From a virus: 46,480 bases of DNA. Numbering within the stretch: the stretch's first letter is position 1; the number at the start of each line of letters is the position of its first letter. The notes beneath the pieces were generated by a model that saw only the letters and a program-made list of their open reading frames with translations, was not told the origin of the DNA and made no database searches. Location of the stretch: IMG/VR virus record IMGVR_UViG_3300036781_000198, positions 1 through 46,480 of that record. The stretch is one strand, 5' to 3'. Both the position numbers and the translations under genes were made by a program. Shown in pieces: positions 13,266 through 19,834 of the stretch.

Positions 13266-13991
13266 TTATTGCGGCAAGTCGTTGTCTTGCCATTCCTTGG
13301 TATTTGCGGGTTTAGCTGAATATCTAAGGGGTACCGGCGGCACTTCAGATATAAACTTTATTTTATCTTCGCTTACTGAGGCCCCCAATTGTTCCCCCTT
13401 TTCTACAAGTACCACCTTGTCAGGCGAGGCAGAAACGAACTCTTTAATTATTTCGTCGGCGACCTTATTTTTAACCTTCTTAGCTTTCTTCTTAACCGGT
13501 GGGTTCATTAAAGCCCTTTCAATTATTGGCGCAAGTTGCTCGGCTGAAATGGTAGGTAAGTCGAAAGGTTCTGGTTCAGGTTCTGAGGTAGCTGCGTCCA
13601 TTTTTTCAAGTTGTGCCGCAGCCTTGTAAACTGATACCGGCAGAATGATTGTAAACCCTAGCGCTGGTATAAGGTCCCACCATGTCAGGTCAGGCCGGTT
13701 ATTGATAACGCGAATATAATAATAGGTACTCACCATTATTTCAAAGTAGGCGTACCACTTCGCTACCTGGTATTCCTTCAGCAATGTATAGACCATAATA
13801 AAGCCAGCAACCACGAAGGCCGAGGCTACGCCTATAGATGTTTTCCAGAACGGCGTAAAGTCAGAGAACATACAGTATACGTAAAACGTATTCGGCATAG
13901 TTATAATAACGGTCAGGAAAACAAAAAACACCATTGCATTTTTACTTTTCAAGTAGCCGGTTAAACCTGAGTCTTGTTTAATTTTTGTCAT
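13266..13991 (-). CDS. four-span membrane protein with a long charged tail
   Basis: The product is 241 aa. The hydrophobic spans are about residues 18-43, 48-71, 76-96 and 103-126. A cytoplasmic-looking tail of about 115 residues follows, with an acidic Pro-rich part (SEPEPEPFDLP) and a Lys-rich part (PPVKKKAKKVKNK). Its start overlaps the stop of the 39-aa ORF as ATGA. It is the last gene of the operon headed by the Cys-repeat gene, just upstream of operator O2. The role is unknown. An effect on the host inner membrane, such as superinfection immunity, is a possibility from location only. Confidence 0.7.
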   Translation of the reverse strand: MTKIKQDSGLTGYLKSKNAMVFFVFLTVIITMPNTFYVYCMFSDFTPFWKTSIGVASAFVVAGFIMVYTLLKEYQVAKWYAYFEIMVSTYYYIRVINNRPDLTWWDLIPALGFTIILPVSVYKAAAQLEKMDAATSEPEPEPFDLPTISAEQLAPIIERALMNPPVKKKAKKVKNKVADEIIKEFVSASPDKVVLVEKGEQLGASVSEDKIKFISEVPPVPLRYSAKPANTKEWQDNDLPQ

Positions 13992-14107
13992 AGTGGTAGG
14001 ACTTCGCAGTCGTCTTTTATTAAGTACTTTTTATTTTTCTTAAACGGTTTCTTTTTATCAATGTATACCAGGTACTTTTCATTTGTACCCTGTCGGACTC
14101 TAGCCAT
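13988..14107 (-). CDS. 39-aa basic ORF coupled to the membrane-protein gene
   Basis: It starts with ATG at 14107 (MARVRQGTNEKYLVYIDKKK) and ends with TGA overlapping the next start as ATGA. It is very Lys-rich. The coupling favours it over the overlapping 48-aa frame, but both are open across the same DNA. Confidence 0.5.
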   Translation of the reverse strand: MARVRQGTNEKYLVYIDKKKPFKKNKKYLIKDDCEVLPL

Positions 14108-14166
14108 ATAGTGCGTTGCTCGCTTTCTGTATTACCGCGCCTGGAAACGAATTTTACTTTCTCCAT
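14020..14166 (-). CDS. 48-aa basic ORF overlapping the 39-aa ORF
   Basis: The ATG at 14166 lies inside the end of the 65-aa gene. It begins MEKVKFVSRRGNTESEQRT and covers most of the 39-aa ORF in another frame. Without it, 14108-14153 would be non-coding. It may be a true overlapping gene, or only its first part may matter. Comparison with relatives would decide. Confidence 0.35.
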   Translation of the reverse strand: MEKVKFVSRRGNTESEQRTIWLESDRVQMKSTWYTLIKRNRLRKIKST

Positions 14167-14351
14167 TTTGCTATATAGCACCTTTTGTAAAACTCGCAAT
14201 TAGAATGATAAACACAGACTTCGCAAGGTAACTTTTTGGTTATAATTATTCCGAACATTGGCACAGGGAAGAAATACAAAGCTTTCTTTTTCTTGTCATA
14301 AAATAACCCTACCCATAAATCGAACCAGGCAAATATAAATTTTATTTTCAT
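14154..14351 (-). CDS. small Cys-containing unknown protein
   Basis: The product is 65 aa. It has an aromatic N-terminal part (FIFAWFDLWVGLFYD) and then CEVCVYHSNCEFYKRC near the C-terminus. Those four Cys and one His could bind a metal. It lies 2 bases after the exonuclease stop. The family is unknown. Confidence 0.6.
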   Translation of the reverse strand: MKIKFIFAWFDLWVGLFYDKKKKALYFFPVPMFGIIITKKLPCEVCVYHSNCEFYKRCYIAKWRK

Positions 14352-14353
14352 AG

Positions 14354-15028
14354 TTACGCAGCCTTCATTAACTCATAAAAATTAACCCCTTGCTTTTCGT
14401 ACTCGATAAGCTTGTCCAAAAGGAATTCATATTCGGCCCTGCCTTCTTTAATTAACAGCTCGTCGTAGTTAAACGTATGGGTAAATGTATGGTAAGGATA
14501 TTTTTTAGAAACCCCTATCACAATAAATTTATTTGCCTCTGTAGCGTCCATATAGAAAGCCCCCTGCCTGTGATAGCCATACTTTACTATGCTGGCCTTG
14601 AATTCTTCGTTGCTATTGCAGGAGGTGCTTTTGAGGTCCCCTATCGTTTTGACCAGGTGAATATCTGCCTTCAATTTGCATTGTAGGCCGGTGCGTTCGT
14701 GAATGAAGAAAGTATCTTCCTCTTTTTTCGTCCTTGGGTTGTCAAGCAAGAACTTTAAAAGAAGGTTACCCCTTGCGCTGGCCGCCATGCCCTTTACCTT
14801 ATCTTTATATTCCTGGTAGAACGGCGCATTGATTGACAGTTTATAAGCGTACTTCTCAGGCTCTAACACAGCCTCATGCAGTTGCTTCCCAAATTCTAAG
14901 GTGCTTCGCTTGCACTTCATAAGCGGCGCCCCGTCTACCATGCTCTTAACAAGTCCCAGGCGGGAATTGCTAACCATGTTTAAATCATAATAGTCGATTT
15001 CTGCCTCGGTCATTTTACCTTGAAACAT
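14354..15028 (-). CDS. PD-(D/E)xK exonuclease, RecE/Cas4-like (DUF3799-type)
   Basis: The product is 224 aa. The motif order fits the RecE/Cas4-type nucleases: EFGKQLHEAVLEP with His51, then LKADIHL with Asp122, then IGDLKSTS with Asp131 and Lys133, then a Gln-Tyr-type helix (YHRQGAFYMDA) near 155. Such 5'-3' exonucleases resect double-stranded ends for phage recombination and usually pair with an annealing or SSB protein. It overlaps the upstream coiled-coil gene by 14 bases, and an SSB-like gene lies nearby, giving a plausible recombination module. Confidence 0.85.
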   Translation of the reverse strand: MFQGKMTEAEIDYYDLNMVSNSRLGLVKSMVDGAPLMKCKRSTLEFGKQLHEAVLEPEKYAYKLSINAPFYQEYKDKVKGMAASARGNLLLKFLLDNPRTKKEEDTFFIHERTGLQCKLKADIHLVKTIGDLKSTSCNSNEEFKASIVKYGYHRQGAFYMDATEANKFIVIGVSKKYPYHTFTHTFNYDELLIKEGRAEYEFLLDKLIEYEKQGVNFYELMKAA

Positions 15029-16136
15029 TGGTTACCTTCTGATAAATATTAACCCCTGGAATTTCTTTTCTCCCGCCAGTGATAGCGGCTTTAATTTTCG
15101 CTTTGTCGTAGGTATGGAATTCAGCCGGTAGCAAACTCATGTCGATAGTTTCCTCGTCAAATACCCAAGGCAAGGAAATCCCTTTCGCCTTTGGTACTAT
15201 AGAAGTCTTTAGCTCGGCTTCCATTTGAATATTCGATGCTGCGCTTTGAGATTCTTCTAAAATGGCGTCGTTAACCTTTTCTTCTTTTTCCGCAAGCGCT
15301 TCCCGGTCCTTCCTTGCTTGTTCTTCTGCCTGTAGCTGTAGGGCTGCAGCCTCAGTAGCGTTAGCCTGTGCAATCTTCTTTAGTTCAGCGCTGCGGGTTT
15401 CAAACTTGGCTACCATTGCCTTATACATTTCGTAGGCTTCTGTAGTGAACTCCTGGTATATCGCAGTATCAAAGGTGAACGTTGCCAGTTGCTTTATTTT
15501 CATGTCTATACTCATGACGTTAGCTTCCTGAAGGGCATTTAAACAGTTCTTTTCAAACTCCAAAATATAACCCTTAATTGTAGCCTTACGCTGAATTTCT
15601 GCATTCTCGGCTAGCAACTTAGTTTGTTTCTCCTTTTCTATGTCGTCAGCAATCTTTTTTAATCTGGCCTGTTCTGCTATCTGAAAAGTGGTAATAGCAT
15701 TGTTTACTATATCGACCATACTGACCAGGTTGCCGGTGACTTCCTTTTCATAACGCATTGTATCGGCTTTTTCCTCGTCAAGCACTGAGGTCATTAGGAG
15801 CCTTTCAGACGATAGCGTTTTAATAAGGGTCTTTGCCTTCTTTAGTGTTACGTTCGCCTTTACAGCGTCGTCCTGTGAAGAAATAGCCTTGATTTCCTTT
15901 AATTCAATCTCTAGTTCTTCAATTTTTTCCTTTATAAGCGGGTTAAACTCCTTACTTACTATAATTCCCTTAGACCCTTTCGGGACAATTACCACCTGCG
16001 ACCCTACCCGTAAAGCTTCCTCAATTGAAGCCTTCAGCGCTGCATAGTTAGAGCTTTCTGATATATGGACCGGTGTATTTAAATTTAACGGGTCTGCATT
16101 TTCTGGCACCGTATCGAATGGATTTCTTTTGTTCAT
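15015..16136 (-). CDS. coiled-coil protein of the recombination module
   Basis: The product is 373 aa. Long Lys/Glu-rich helical stretches (about residues 70-120, 155-195 and 245-290) predict coiled coils. The N-terminus has a small beta domain (VGSQVVIVPKGSKGIIV). The C-terminus ends in a short globular segment (KAAITGGRKEIPGVNIY) seen in phage proteins encoded next to RecE-type exonucleases. It may be an exonuclease partner, but no annealase motif is visible. It overlaps the exonuclease start. Confidence 0.65.
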   Translation of the reverse strand: MNKRNPFDTVPENADPLNLNTPVHISESSNYAALKASIEEALRVGSQVVIVPKGSKGIIVSKEFNPLIKEKIEELEIELKEIKAISSQDDAVKANVTLKKAKTLIKTLSSERLLMTSVLDEEKADTMRYEKEVTGNLVSMVDIVNNAITTFQIAEQARLKKIADDIEKEKQTKLLAENAEIQRKATIKGYILEFEKNCLNALQEANVMSIDMKIKQLATFTFDTAIYQEFTTEAYEMYKAMVAKFETRSAELKKIAQANATEAAALQLQAEEQARKDREALAEKEEKVNDAILEESQSAASNIQMEAELKTSIVPKAKGISLPWVFDEETIDMSLLPAEFHTYDKAKIKAAITGGRKEIPGVNIYQKVTNVSR

Positions 16137-16147
16137 TTTAATTTAGA

Positions 16148-16312
16148 TTAACTATGTAGATATGTTTTATGAAAGCGGTAGATATACCCCTGGGGTTGAA
16201 TTGACCTATAACAGAGTATAGAGGTAAATTGCTGGTAATGTTCGTACTTTTGGGCCATCTTAAAGGAAGTTGGCGGCGTGCCTTTCCCGGCCATTGGTTT
16301 AAATATTGTCAT
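16148..16312 (-). CDS. 54-aa ORF upstream of the coiled-coil gene
   Basis: It starts with ATG at 16312 (MTIFKPMAGKGTPPTSFKM) and ends 11 bases before the coiled-coil gene. The composition is protein-like with several Tyr and His. It has an A/T-rich leader similar to other genes here. No family is recognised. Confidence 0.5.
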   Translation of the reverse strand: MTIFKPMAGKGTPPTSFKMAQKYEHYQQFTSILCYRSIQPQGYIYRFHKTYLHS

Positions 16313-16702
16313 TTGCTTTTGATATTTAAATTTAATTCCAGTAAAAATAAAAAATTAAGGAGCGGTACGGGGCGTTTGTTCGTTTCCCGGCGGCGTTAAC
16401 ATCCCAGGAAGCAAATTTATGTATTCAAAATACAAAACCACTTGCATCCTATCCGTATCGGTTGTAATCCCGCTCCTTAATTTAATCATACAATGGATTG
16501 CCCGTTTATCTACGGCACTGTATGGCCCTATGAACTCTTTACATTTTGCTTTTCACATCGTCAACCCTGCCGGGTCATTAAGCTACTTAACAAATTGCGT
16601 TCGTTCTTGGTCTTTGGCTCCCTGTGTTGAATTTGATTCGTAAGTCTGACACTTACACAGGGAGTTTATTAGCCGCAGTTTCCTAGCCCTGCGGGTAACG
16701 TC
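16313..16702. other. 390-bp region with inverted repeats and only one weak ORF
   Basis: This gap before the SSB-like gene is structured. A perfect 14-bp inverted repeat, AAATTAAGGAGCGG (16352-16365) and CCGCTCCTTAATTT (16470-16483), is about 105 bp apart. CTCCCTGTGT (16618-16627) pairs with ACACAGGGAG (16655-16664) and encloses a GTAAGT/ACTTAC hairpin. CCGCAG/CTGCGG forms a further stem near 16673-16693. One short minus-strand ORF lies at 16355-16489. A structured RNA or regulatory region is possible. Confidence 0.5.
16355..16489 (-). CDS. possible 44-aa ORF between inverted repeats
   Basis: It starts with ATG at 16489 (MIKLRSGITTDTDRMQVVL) and ends at 16355. Its first and last codons lie in the two arms of the 14-bp inverted repeat. 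The reading is protein-like, but it is isolated and uncoupled. It may be incidental to the DNA structure. Confidence 0.3.
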   Translation of the reverse strand: MIKLRSGITTDTDRMQVVLYFEYINLLPGMLTPPGNEQTPRTAP

Positions 16703-17362
16703 TTAGAACGGAACGTCTAGCCTCTTATTGACAGGCGAAGCGTTGCCGGTCGTTGTCGTATTAGTAGGCTGTGTAATCGTACCCTGCGCACTGGCTCCGT
16801 AAAGTTCCTTGTATTCGTCAGAGCTTTTAATGTCGTCCTGAACGAACTTCGCAAGCTTGTTAAACACTTCCGTTTTAAATGGCGGTGTAAATGAGAACAA
16901 GAAAGATTTATTAACCATGTCAGCAATCGGCTCGGTATCGGCCAACTTAATAAGGGCCTGAACTTCCATTCTTTTGTTTCCTGTCTTAGAAGTTACAGCA
17001 ATTAAATTGATTTGCAGGCAGCACCCTAACAGCTTGAAAATGTTAAAGTCTTTTGCTTGCTGGTCCGTAAAGTCGCCGCCTTTCAAGCCGGTCAATAATT
17101 TACGAAGCGTAGCGTTAGCACCCATTGAAACAGTGAATTCCTGTTCGTGAATAAAATTCTTTGGGCCTTCCTCTGGCTTCCAGGTATGCTTCTGGTCAGC
17201 AAGCTCGAAATAAATTCTAACCTTCTTTTGTCTTTTGGTGTGACCCTCGAAGGTCCTGTCTACTGTGCCGATCATTACGACCCCGATAATCCAAGCTTTG
17301 TGCAATCCTGCGGGCGGTAAAACTCTGTTTACGACTTCCCCCTTTAATACTTCCTCTTCCAT
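16703..17362 (-). CDS. SSB-like single-strand DNA-binding protein
   Basis: The product is 219 aa from the ATG at 17362 (MEEEVLKGEVVNRV). The upstream extension would need a TTG start. A beta-rich core (about residues 10-150) contains KKVRIYFELADQ and NATLRKLLTGLKGG. A Thr/Asn-rich linker follows, and the protein ends in LDVPF. That ending resembles the acidic SSB C-terminal peptide that recruits partner proteins, with bulk Pro-Phe last. Phage proteins of this type coat single-stranded DNA. It lies between the Cys-repeat gene and the exonuclease module. The assignment rests on overall pattern and C-terminus. Confidence 0.6.
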   Translation of the reverse strand: MEEEVLKGEVVNRVLPPAGLHKAWIIGVVMIGTVDRTFEGHTKRQKKVRIYFELADQKHTWKPEEGPKNFIHEQEFTVSMGANATLRKLLTGLKGGDFTDQQAKDFNIFKLLGCCLQINLIAVTSKTGNKRMEVQALIKLADTEPIADMVNKSFLFSFTPPFKTEVFNKLAKFVQDDIKSSDEYKELYGASAQGTITQPTNTTTTGNASPVNKRLDVPF

Positions 17363-17402
17363 AATTATAAAATGCAATGCGCTGCATTAGGCGTTTAGTT
17401 AA

Positions 17403-18395
17403 CTATTTACTTGCTGTTAAAATTTCAGCGTCTGCGCAGGCTTTCATTTCTGCTAATGCTTCAGTATTTCCTAAGAAAAAAGAACAAGGCGAAACCCTTA
17501 TTTCGGGAGACGACTTCTTATATATCTGCATTGCGGCGAATAAGGTAGAAGTTTTTTCAGCCAGTATTCTACCTTGTTCACCTGCCAGGAATTCAACCCA
17601 CCCGGCCCGGCAGTGCGTAGTATCGCAGGTGTGCCATTTAGACATATCCAAACTATTAGGACCGGAAGCGGCAGCCAATACCTTTTGATGAATATTTTCA
17701 ATAATTGGTATCTCAGGGAAACCATTTTCCTCTTTATTTTCTTTTTCGGTTTTGAAAACCATTGAGCTGCAATCGCTGCAATCGCTGCAATCGCTGCAAT
17801 CGCTGCAATCGCTGCAAGAGCTGCAAGAGCTGCAAGAGCTGCAAGAGCTGCAATCGCTGCAAGAGCTGCAAGAGCTGCAAGAGCTGCAATCGCTGCAAGA
17901 GCTGCAAGAGCTGCAATCGCTGCAATCGCTGCAAGAGCTGCAATCGCTGCAAGAGCTGCAATCGCGGCAATAGCTGCAAGAGCTGCAATCGCTGCAAGAG
18001 CTGCAATAGCTGCAATAGCGGCAATAGCTGCAATAGCGGCAAGAGCGGCAAGAGCTGCAAGAGCTGCAATCGCGGCAATAGCTGCAATCGCTGCAAGAGC
18101 TGCAATCGCTGCAAGAGCTGCAATCGCTGCAAGAGCTGCAATAGCTGCAATAGCGGCAATAGCTGCAATAGCTGCAATCGCGGCAATAGCTGCAATCGCT
18201 GCAATCGCTGCAATCGCTGCAATCGCTGCAAGAGCTGCAAGAGCGGCAAGAGCGGCAATTCCATGAACCTTTGTTCGTTTCATTGTCGTTCTCATAATTG
18301 GGATTTTGTTTAGCGAATGCGGGGCTTACCCCATTTATTTGCTTATCGGTTCGATTAACGAACTCAGAATAATCTTTAAATATAAGTGTTTTCAT
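17403..18395 (-). CDS. cysteine tripeptide-repeat protein
   Basis: The product is 330 aa in three parts. Residues 1-45 are an ordinary N-terminal domain (MKTLIFKDYSEFVNRTDKQ). Residues about 46-210 consist of about 55 consecutive tripeptides of the form (S/D/Y)-C-(S/R), so every third residue is Cys. The C-terminal about 115 residues form a folded domain with WHTCDTTHCRAGWVEFLAG, which I recall from uncharacterised phage proteins (not checked). Fifty-five phased cysteines could ligate a metal chain, form a cross-linked three-residue helix, or bind a thiol-reactive target. The gene is the first one downstream of the double operator at 18430-18463. All three minus-strand frames are open through the repeat, but only this one has flanking domains. 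Confidence 0.85.
   Translation of the reverse strand: MKTLIFKDYSEFVNRTDKQINGVSPAFAKQNPNYENDNETNKGSWNCRSCRSCSSCSDCSDCSDCSDCSYCRDCSYCSYCRYCSYCSSCSDCSSCSDCSSCSDCSYCRDCSSCSSCRSCRYCSYCRYCSYCSSCSDCSSCSYCRDCSSCSDCSSCSDCSDCSSCSSCSDCSSCSSCSSCSDCSSCSSCSSCSSCSDCSDCSDCSDCSDCSSMVFKTEKENKEENGFPEIPIIENIHQKVLAAASGPNSLDMSKWHTCDTTHCRAGWVEFLAGEQGRILAEKTSTLFAAMQIYKKSSPEIRVSPCSFFLGNTEALAEMKACADAEILTASK
17766..18260 (-). repeat. 9-bp tandem repeat, about 55 units, inside the cysteine-repeat gene
   Basis: On the minus strand each unit is (GAT/TCT/TAT)-TGC-(AGC/CGC). The Cys codon is always TGC. The first codon chooses Asp, Ser or Tyr, and the third Ser or Arg. Arg units almost always follow Tyr or Ser. Such a repeat should gain and lose units by slippage without changing frame, so repeat number may vary between isolates. 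It is not a CRISPR array because it has no spacers. Confidence 0.95.
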
Positions 18396-18421
18396 TTTCA
18401 GATTTTGTTTTGTTGTTGTCT

Positions 18422-18463
18422 CAAAAGTATATCAAAAAATTTTGTTATCAAAATATTTTGATA
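18422..18463 (-). promoter_or_regulatory. promoter with tandem phage operators O3a and O3b
   Basis: O3b at 18446-18463 is the perfect palindrome TATCAAAATATTTTGATA. O3a at 18430-18447 is the variant TATCAAAAAATTTTGTTA, 16 bp away centre to centre. On the minus strand, TTTG in O3b (plus 18449-18452) is followed after exactly 19 nt by TACTTTTG (plus 18422-18429), a textbook Bacteroidota promoter. O3a fills the spacer exactly. It sits between the HTH gene's stop and the Cys-repeat gene, and should drive the early operon from 18395 to 13266. Confidence 0.8.
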
Positions 18464-18469
18464 ATTATT

Positions 18470-18715
18470 TTAAGCAATCTTTTCCACACTGATATTTTCA
18501 GCTATATAAACCTTAACCCTTTGTACCAGGCTGGCCGTAACATAGTCAGGGTCGCCACTCATAAATTTACTTAACGTCCTTTGGGAAGTGCCTATCCTTT
18601 CAGCGTGAACGCCTTGCTTAATTCCTGTTTCCTGTAAAATAGCTGATTGCTTCGCAGCCTCTTTTAGTAAGTTCTTTTTATCCTTTTCCCTTTGTGTTTG
18701 AATTTTTTGTTTCAT
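18470..18715 (-). CDS. HTH regulator, candidate phage repressor
   Basis: The product is 81 aa. Residues about 38-65 (HAERIGTSQRTLSKFMSGD) form a Cro/C1-type helix-turn-helix. The N-terminal 30 residues are Lys/Gln-rich and helical. It is too short for a CI-like protein with an oligomerisation domain and closer in size to Cro. It lies between operator O4 upstream and the double operator O3 immediately downstream of its stop. That makes it the natural candidate for the protein that reads the TATCAAAATATTTTGATA sites, and it is probably autoregulated. The binding itself is inference. Confidence 0.7.
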   Translation of the reverse strand: MKQKIQTQREKDKKNLLKEAAKQSAILQETGIKQGVHAERIGTSQRTLSKFMSGDPDYVTASLVQRVKVYIAENISVEKIA

Positions 18716-18717
18716 AA

Positions 18718-18909
18718 TTATCTAATCCTTTTTAAATCCCAATACTCTATATATCCTATCCTTTCGGCGTTGACTGAGCTAATCAAAAATTGCGCTTCCT
18801 TTGTTAACAAGTTGTATTCTGGGTCGCACTTGGTACATAATAATTTAGTTCCGATAACCCTATCAACGTGGCCAATAGTCCCAGACTTTGATTTTATTAT
18901 TATACCCAT
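18718..18909 (-). CDS. small unknown protein in the control region
   Basis: The product is 63 aa from the ATG at 18909 (MGIIIKSKSGTIGHVDRVIG). The longer frame would need a TTG start inside the operator. It has one C-x2-C pair (CTKC) and a beta-rich start like a small SH3 or zinc-ribbon fold. It precedes the HTH gene by 2 bases and shares its promoter, so it may assist the regulator. Confidence 0.6.
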   Translation of the reverse strand: MGIIIKSKSGTIGHVDRVIGTKLLCTKCDPEYNLLTKEAQFLISSVNAERIGYIEYWDLKRIR

Positions 18910-18915
18910 ATTTAA

Positions 18916-18939
18916 CAAACCTATCAAAAATATTTGATA
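18916..18939 (-). promoter_or_regulatory. phage operator O4 with overlapping promoter element
   Basis: TATCAAAAATATTTGATA at 18922-18939 is a variant of the operator palindrome. On the minus strand TAGGTTTG (plus 18916-18923) directly follows, matching TAnnTTTG. TATTTTTG within the operator is another match. It lies 13 bp before the ATG at 18909 and right after the lysis terminator, so it should control the small gene and the HTH gene. Confidence 0.65.
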
Positions 18940-18945
18940 TAAAAA

Positions 18946-18980
18946 AATAAAGCACTCGAATTATTTTCAAGTGCTTTATT
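18946..18980 (-). terminator. terminator after the lysis operon
   Basis: An 11-bp stem, AATAAAGCACT (18946-18956) with AGTGCTTTATT (18970-18980), has a 13-nt loop that can pair further (GAA/TTC). On the minus strand it runs into TTATTTTTTTATA. A second small hairpin (CCGGGGG...CCTCCCGG) lies at about 18995-19015. It separates the lysis genes from the regulator unit. Confidence 0.85.
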
Positions 18981-19022
18981 AAACTAAACCTAACCGGGGG
19001 CTAACAACCTCCCGGCTATATT

Positions 19023-19625
19023 TTAAAGTGCCTTCCTTATCCCTTTATAGACCGCAAGCGCAAGCAGAAGGAATAAAAAGCTACCAATAATTATTAACAT
19101 GTCTTTTCCTACCCACATAAAAAGGCGCTGGTACCAGGTGGGTACAAATTTGGCGCTTACTTTATTTATGGCTACCGGGACCTTAATGTCTTGCTTTGTG
19201 GTATCTGTTTCCAGCTCTATTTTTAAACGCCCGGCTTTCTCTGTTACGTGATACCTGGCGCGTCCTGTCTTTAGAATGGTATCGAAGGTCGTAGCTTTTA
19301 CAAGTATCGTCTTAAAGCCTGTATTAAGCGAATCCAGCGTAACCGTGTCAACCTTGGCCGCGAAGTGCTGCGTAAGTGAATCGACCGCAGAAGTATCGGG
19401 CTTTGTATCAAAAGCGACAGAGTCAACAATCCCAGGAGTAACGACGGTTATGGTTTTAGTAACGGTATCGGTACCGGTTAATTCAGGATGCTTTTTAAGA
19501 ATCCTGTTTAACTTCCTTTGCGAAGACCTCGCCTTTTGTTCTGGGGTGCATCCAGCCATAGCCAGGGCCAGCATAAGCCCCCAGGCGAAAATAAGACAGT
19601 AGATAATTGTTTTTCTATTTTTCAT
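19023..19625 (-). CDS. u-spanin candidate (lipoprotein signal plus C-terminal membrane anchor)
   Basis: The product is 200 aa from the ATG at 19625 (MKNRKTIIYCLIFAWG). The N-terminal signal ends in MAGC with Cys26 as the lipid attachment site. A Thr/Asp-rich extended periplasmic part follows (about residues 40-165). The last 26 residues are a transmembrane span (MLIIIGSFLFLLLALAVY) with a short basic tail. Outer-membrane lipid plus inner-membrane anchor in one chain is the layout of unimolecular spanins such as T1 gp11, which fuse the two membranes in the last lysis step. Its position right after the endolysin and a holin-like gene supports this. It overlaps the holin-like gene by 11 bases. 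Confidence 0.75.
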   Translation of the reverse strand: MKNRKTIIYCLIFAWGLMLALAMAGCTPEQKARSSQRKLNRILKKHPELTGTDTVTKTITVVTPGIVDSVAFDTKPDTSAVDSLTQHFAAKVDTVTLDSLNTGFKTILVKATTFDTILKTGRARYHVTEKAGRLKIELETDTTKQDIKVPVAINKVSAKFVPTWYQRLFMWVGKDMLIIIGSFLFLLLALAVYKGIRKAL

Positions 19626-19830
19626 CTTCTTTTTTAGTTTGTGCCTGACTGAAGCCCGCGACAATAAAGCAGATTCCTAAAAGCCAGTAAGAAGCTTTTA
19701 CCAGGCCGTCAGGCATAGGTTGAACAAAATTAAGCATCAAAAAAGCTGCTATACTTGCTTTCAATGACAGGCACACACCAATAATTATTTTAAATAATTT
19801 CGGCGGTTCTGAGAAATACTTTTTTAACAT
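19615..19830 (-). CDS. small two-span membrane protein, holin candidate
   Basis: The product is 71 aa. Two hydrophobic stretches (about residues 14-34 and 42-60) are followed by a charged tail (QTKKEDEK), the usual form of a class II holin. It lies 4 bases after the endolysin and overlaps the spanin candidate. Holins make the inner-membrane lesions that time lysis. An antiholin role is also possible because a second candidate precedes the endolysin. Confidence 0.65.
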   Translation of the reverse strand: MLKKYFSEPPKLFKIIIGVCLSLKASIAAFLMLNFVQPMPDGLVKASYWLLGICFIVAGFSQAQTKKEDEK

Positions 19831-19834
19831 ATAT

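Noticed and set aside
16419-16643. Plus-strand 74-codon ORF
   Set aside because: It is isolated and runs against all neighbours. It crosses inverted repeats and has no domain or leader.
17766-18260. CRISPR-like array
   Set aside because: The units are contiguous 9-mers with no unique spacers, and there are no cas genes.
17752-18313. Long plus-strand and alternative minus-strand frames through the 9-bp repeat
   Set aside because: They are open only because the repeat lacks stops in all frames. They have no flanking domain or sensible start, while the cysteine frame has folded domains on both sides.
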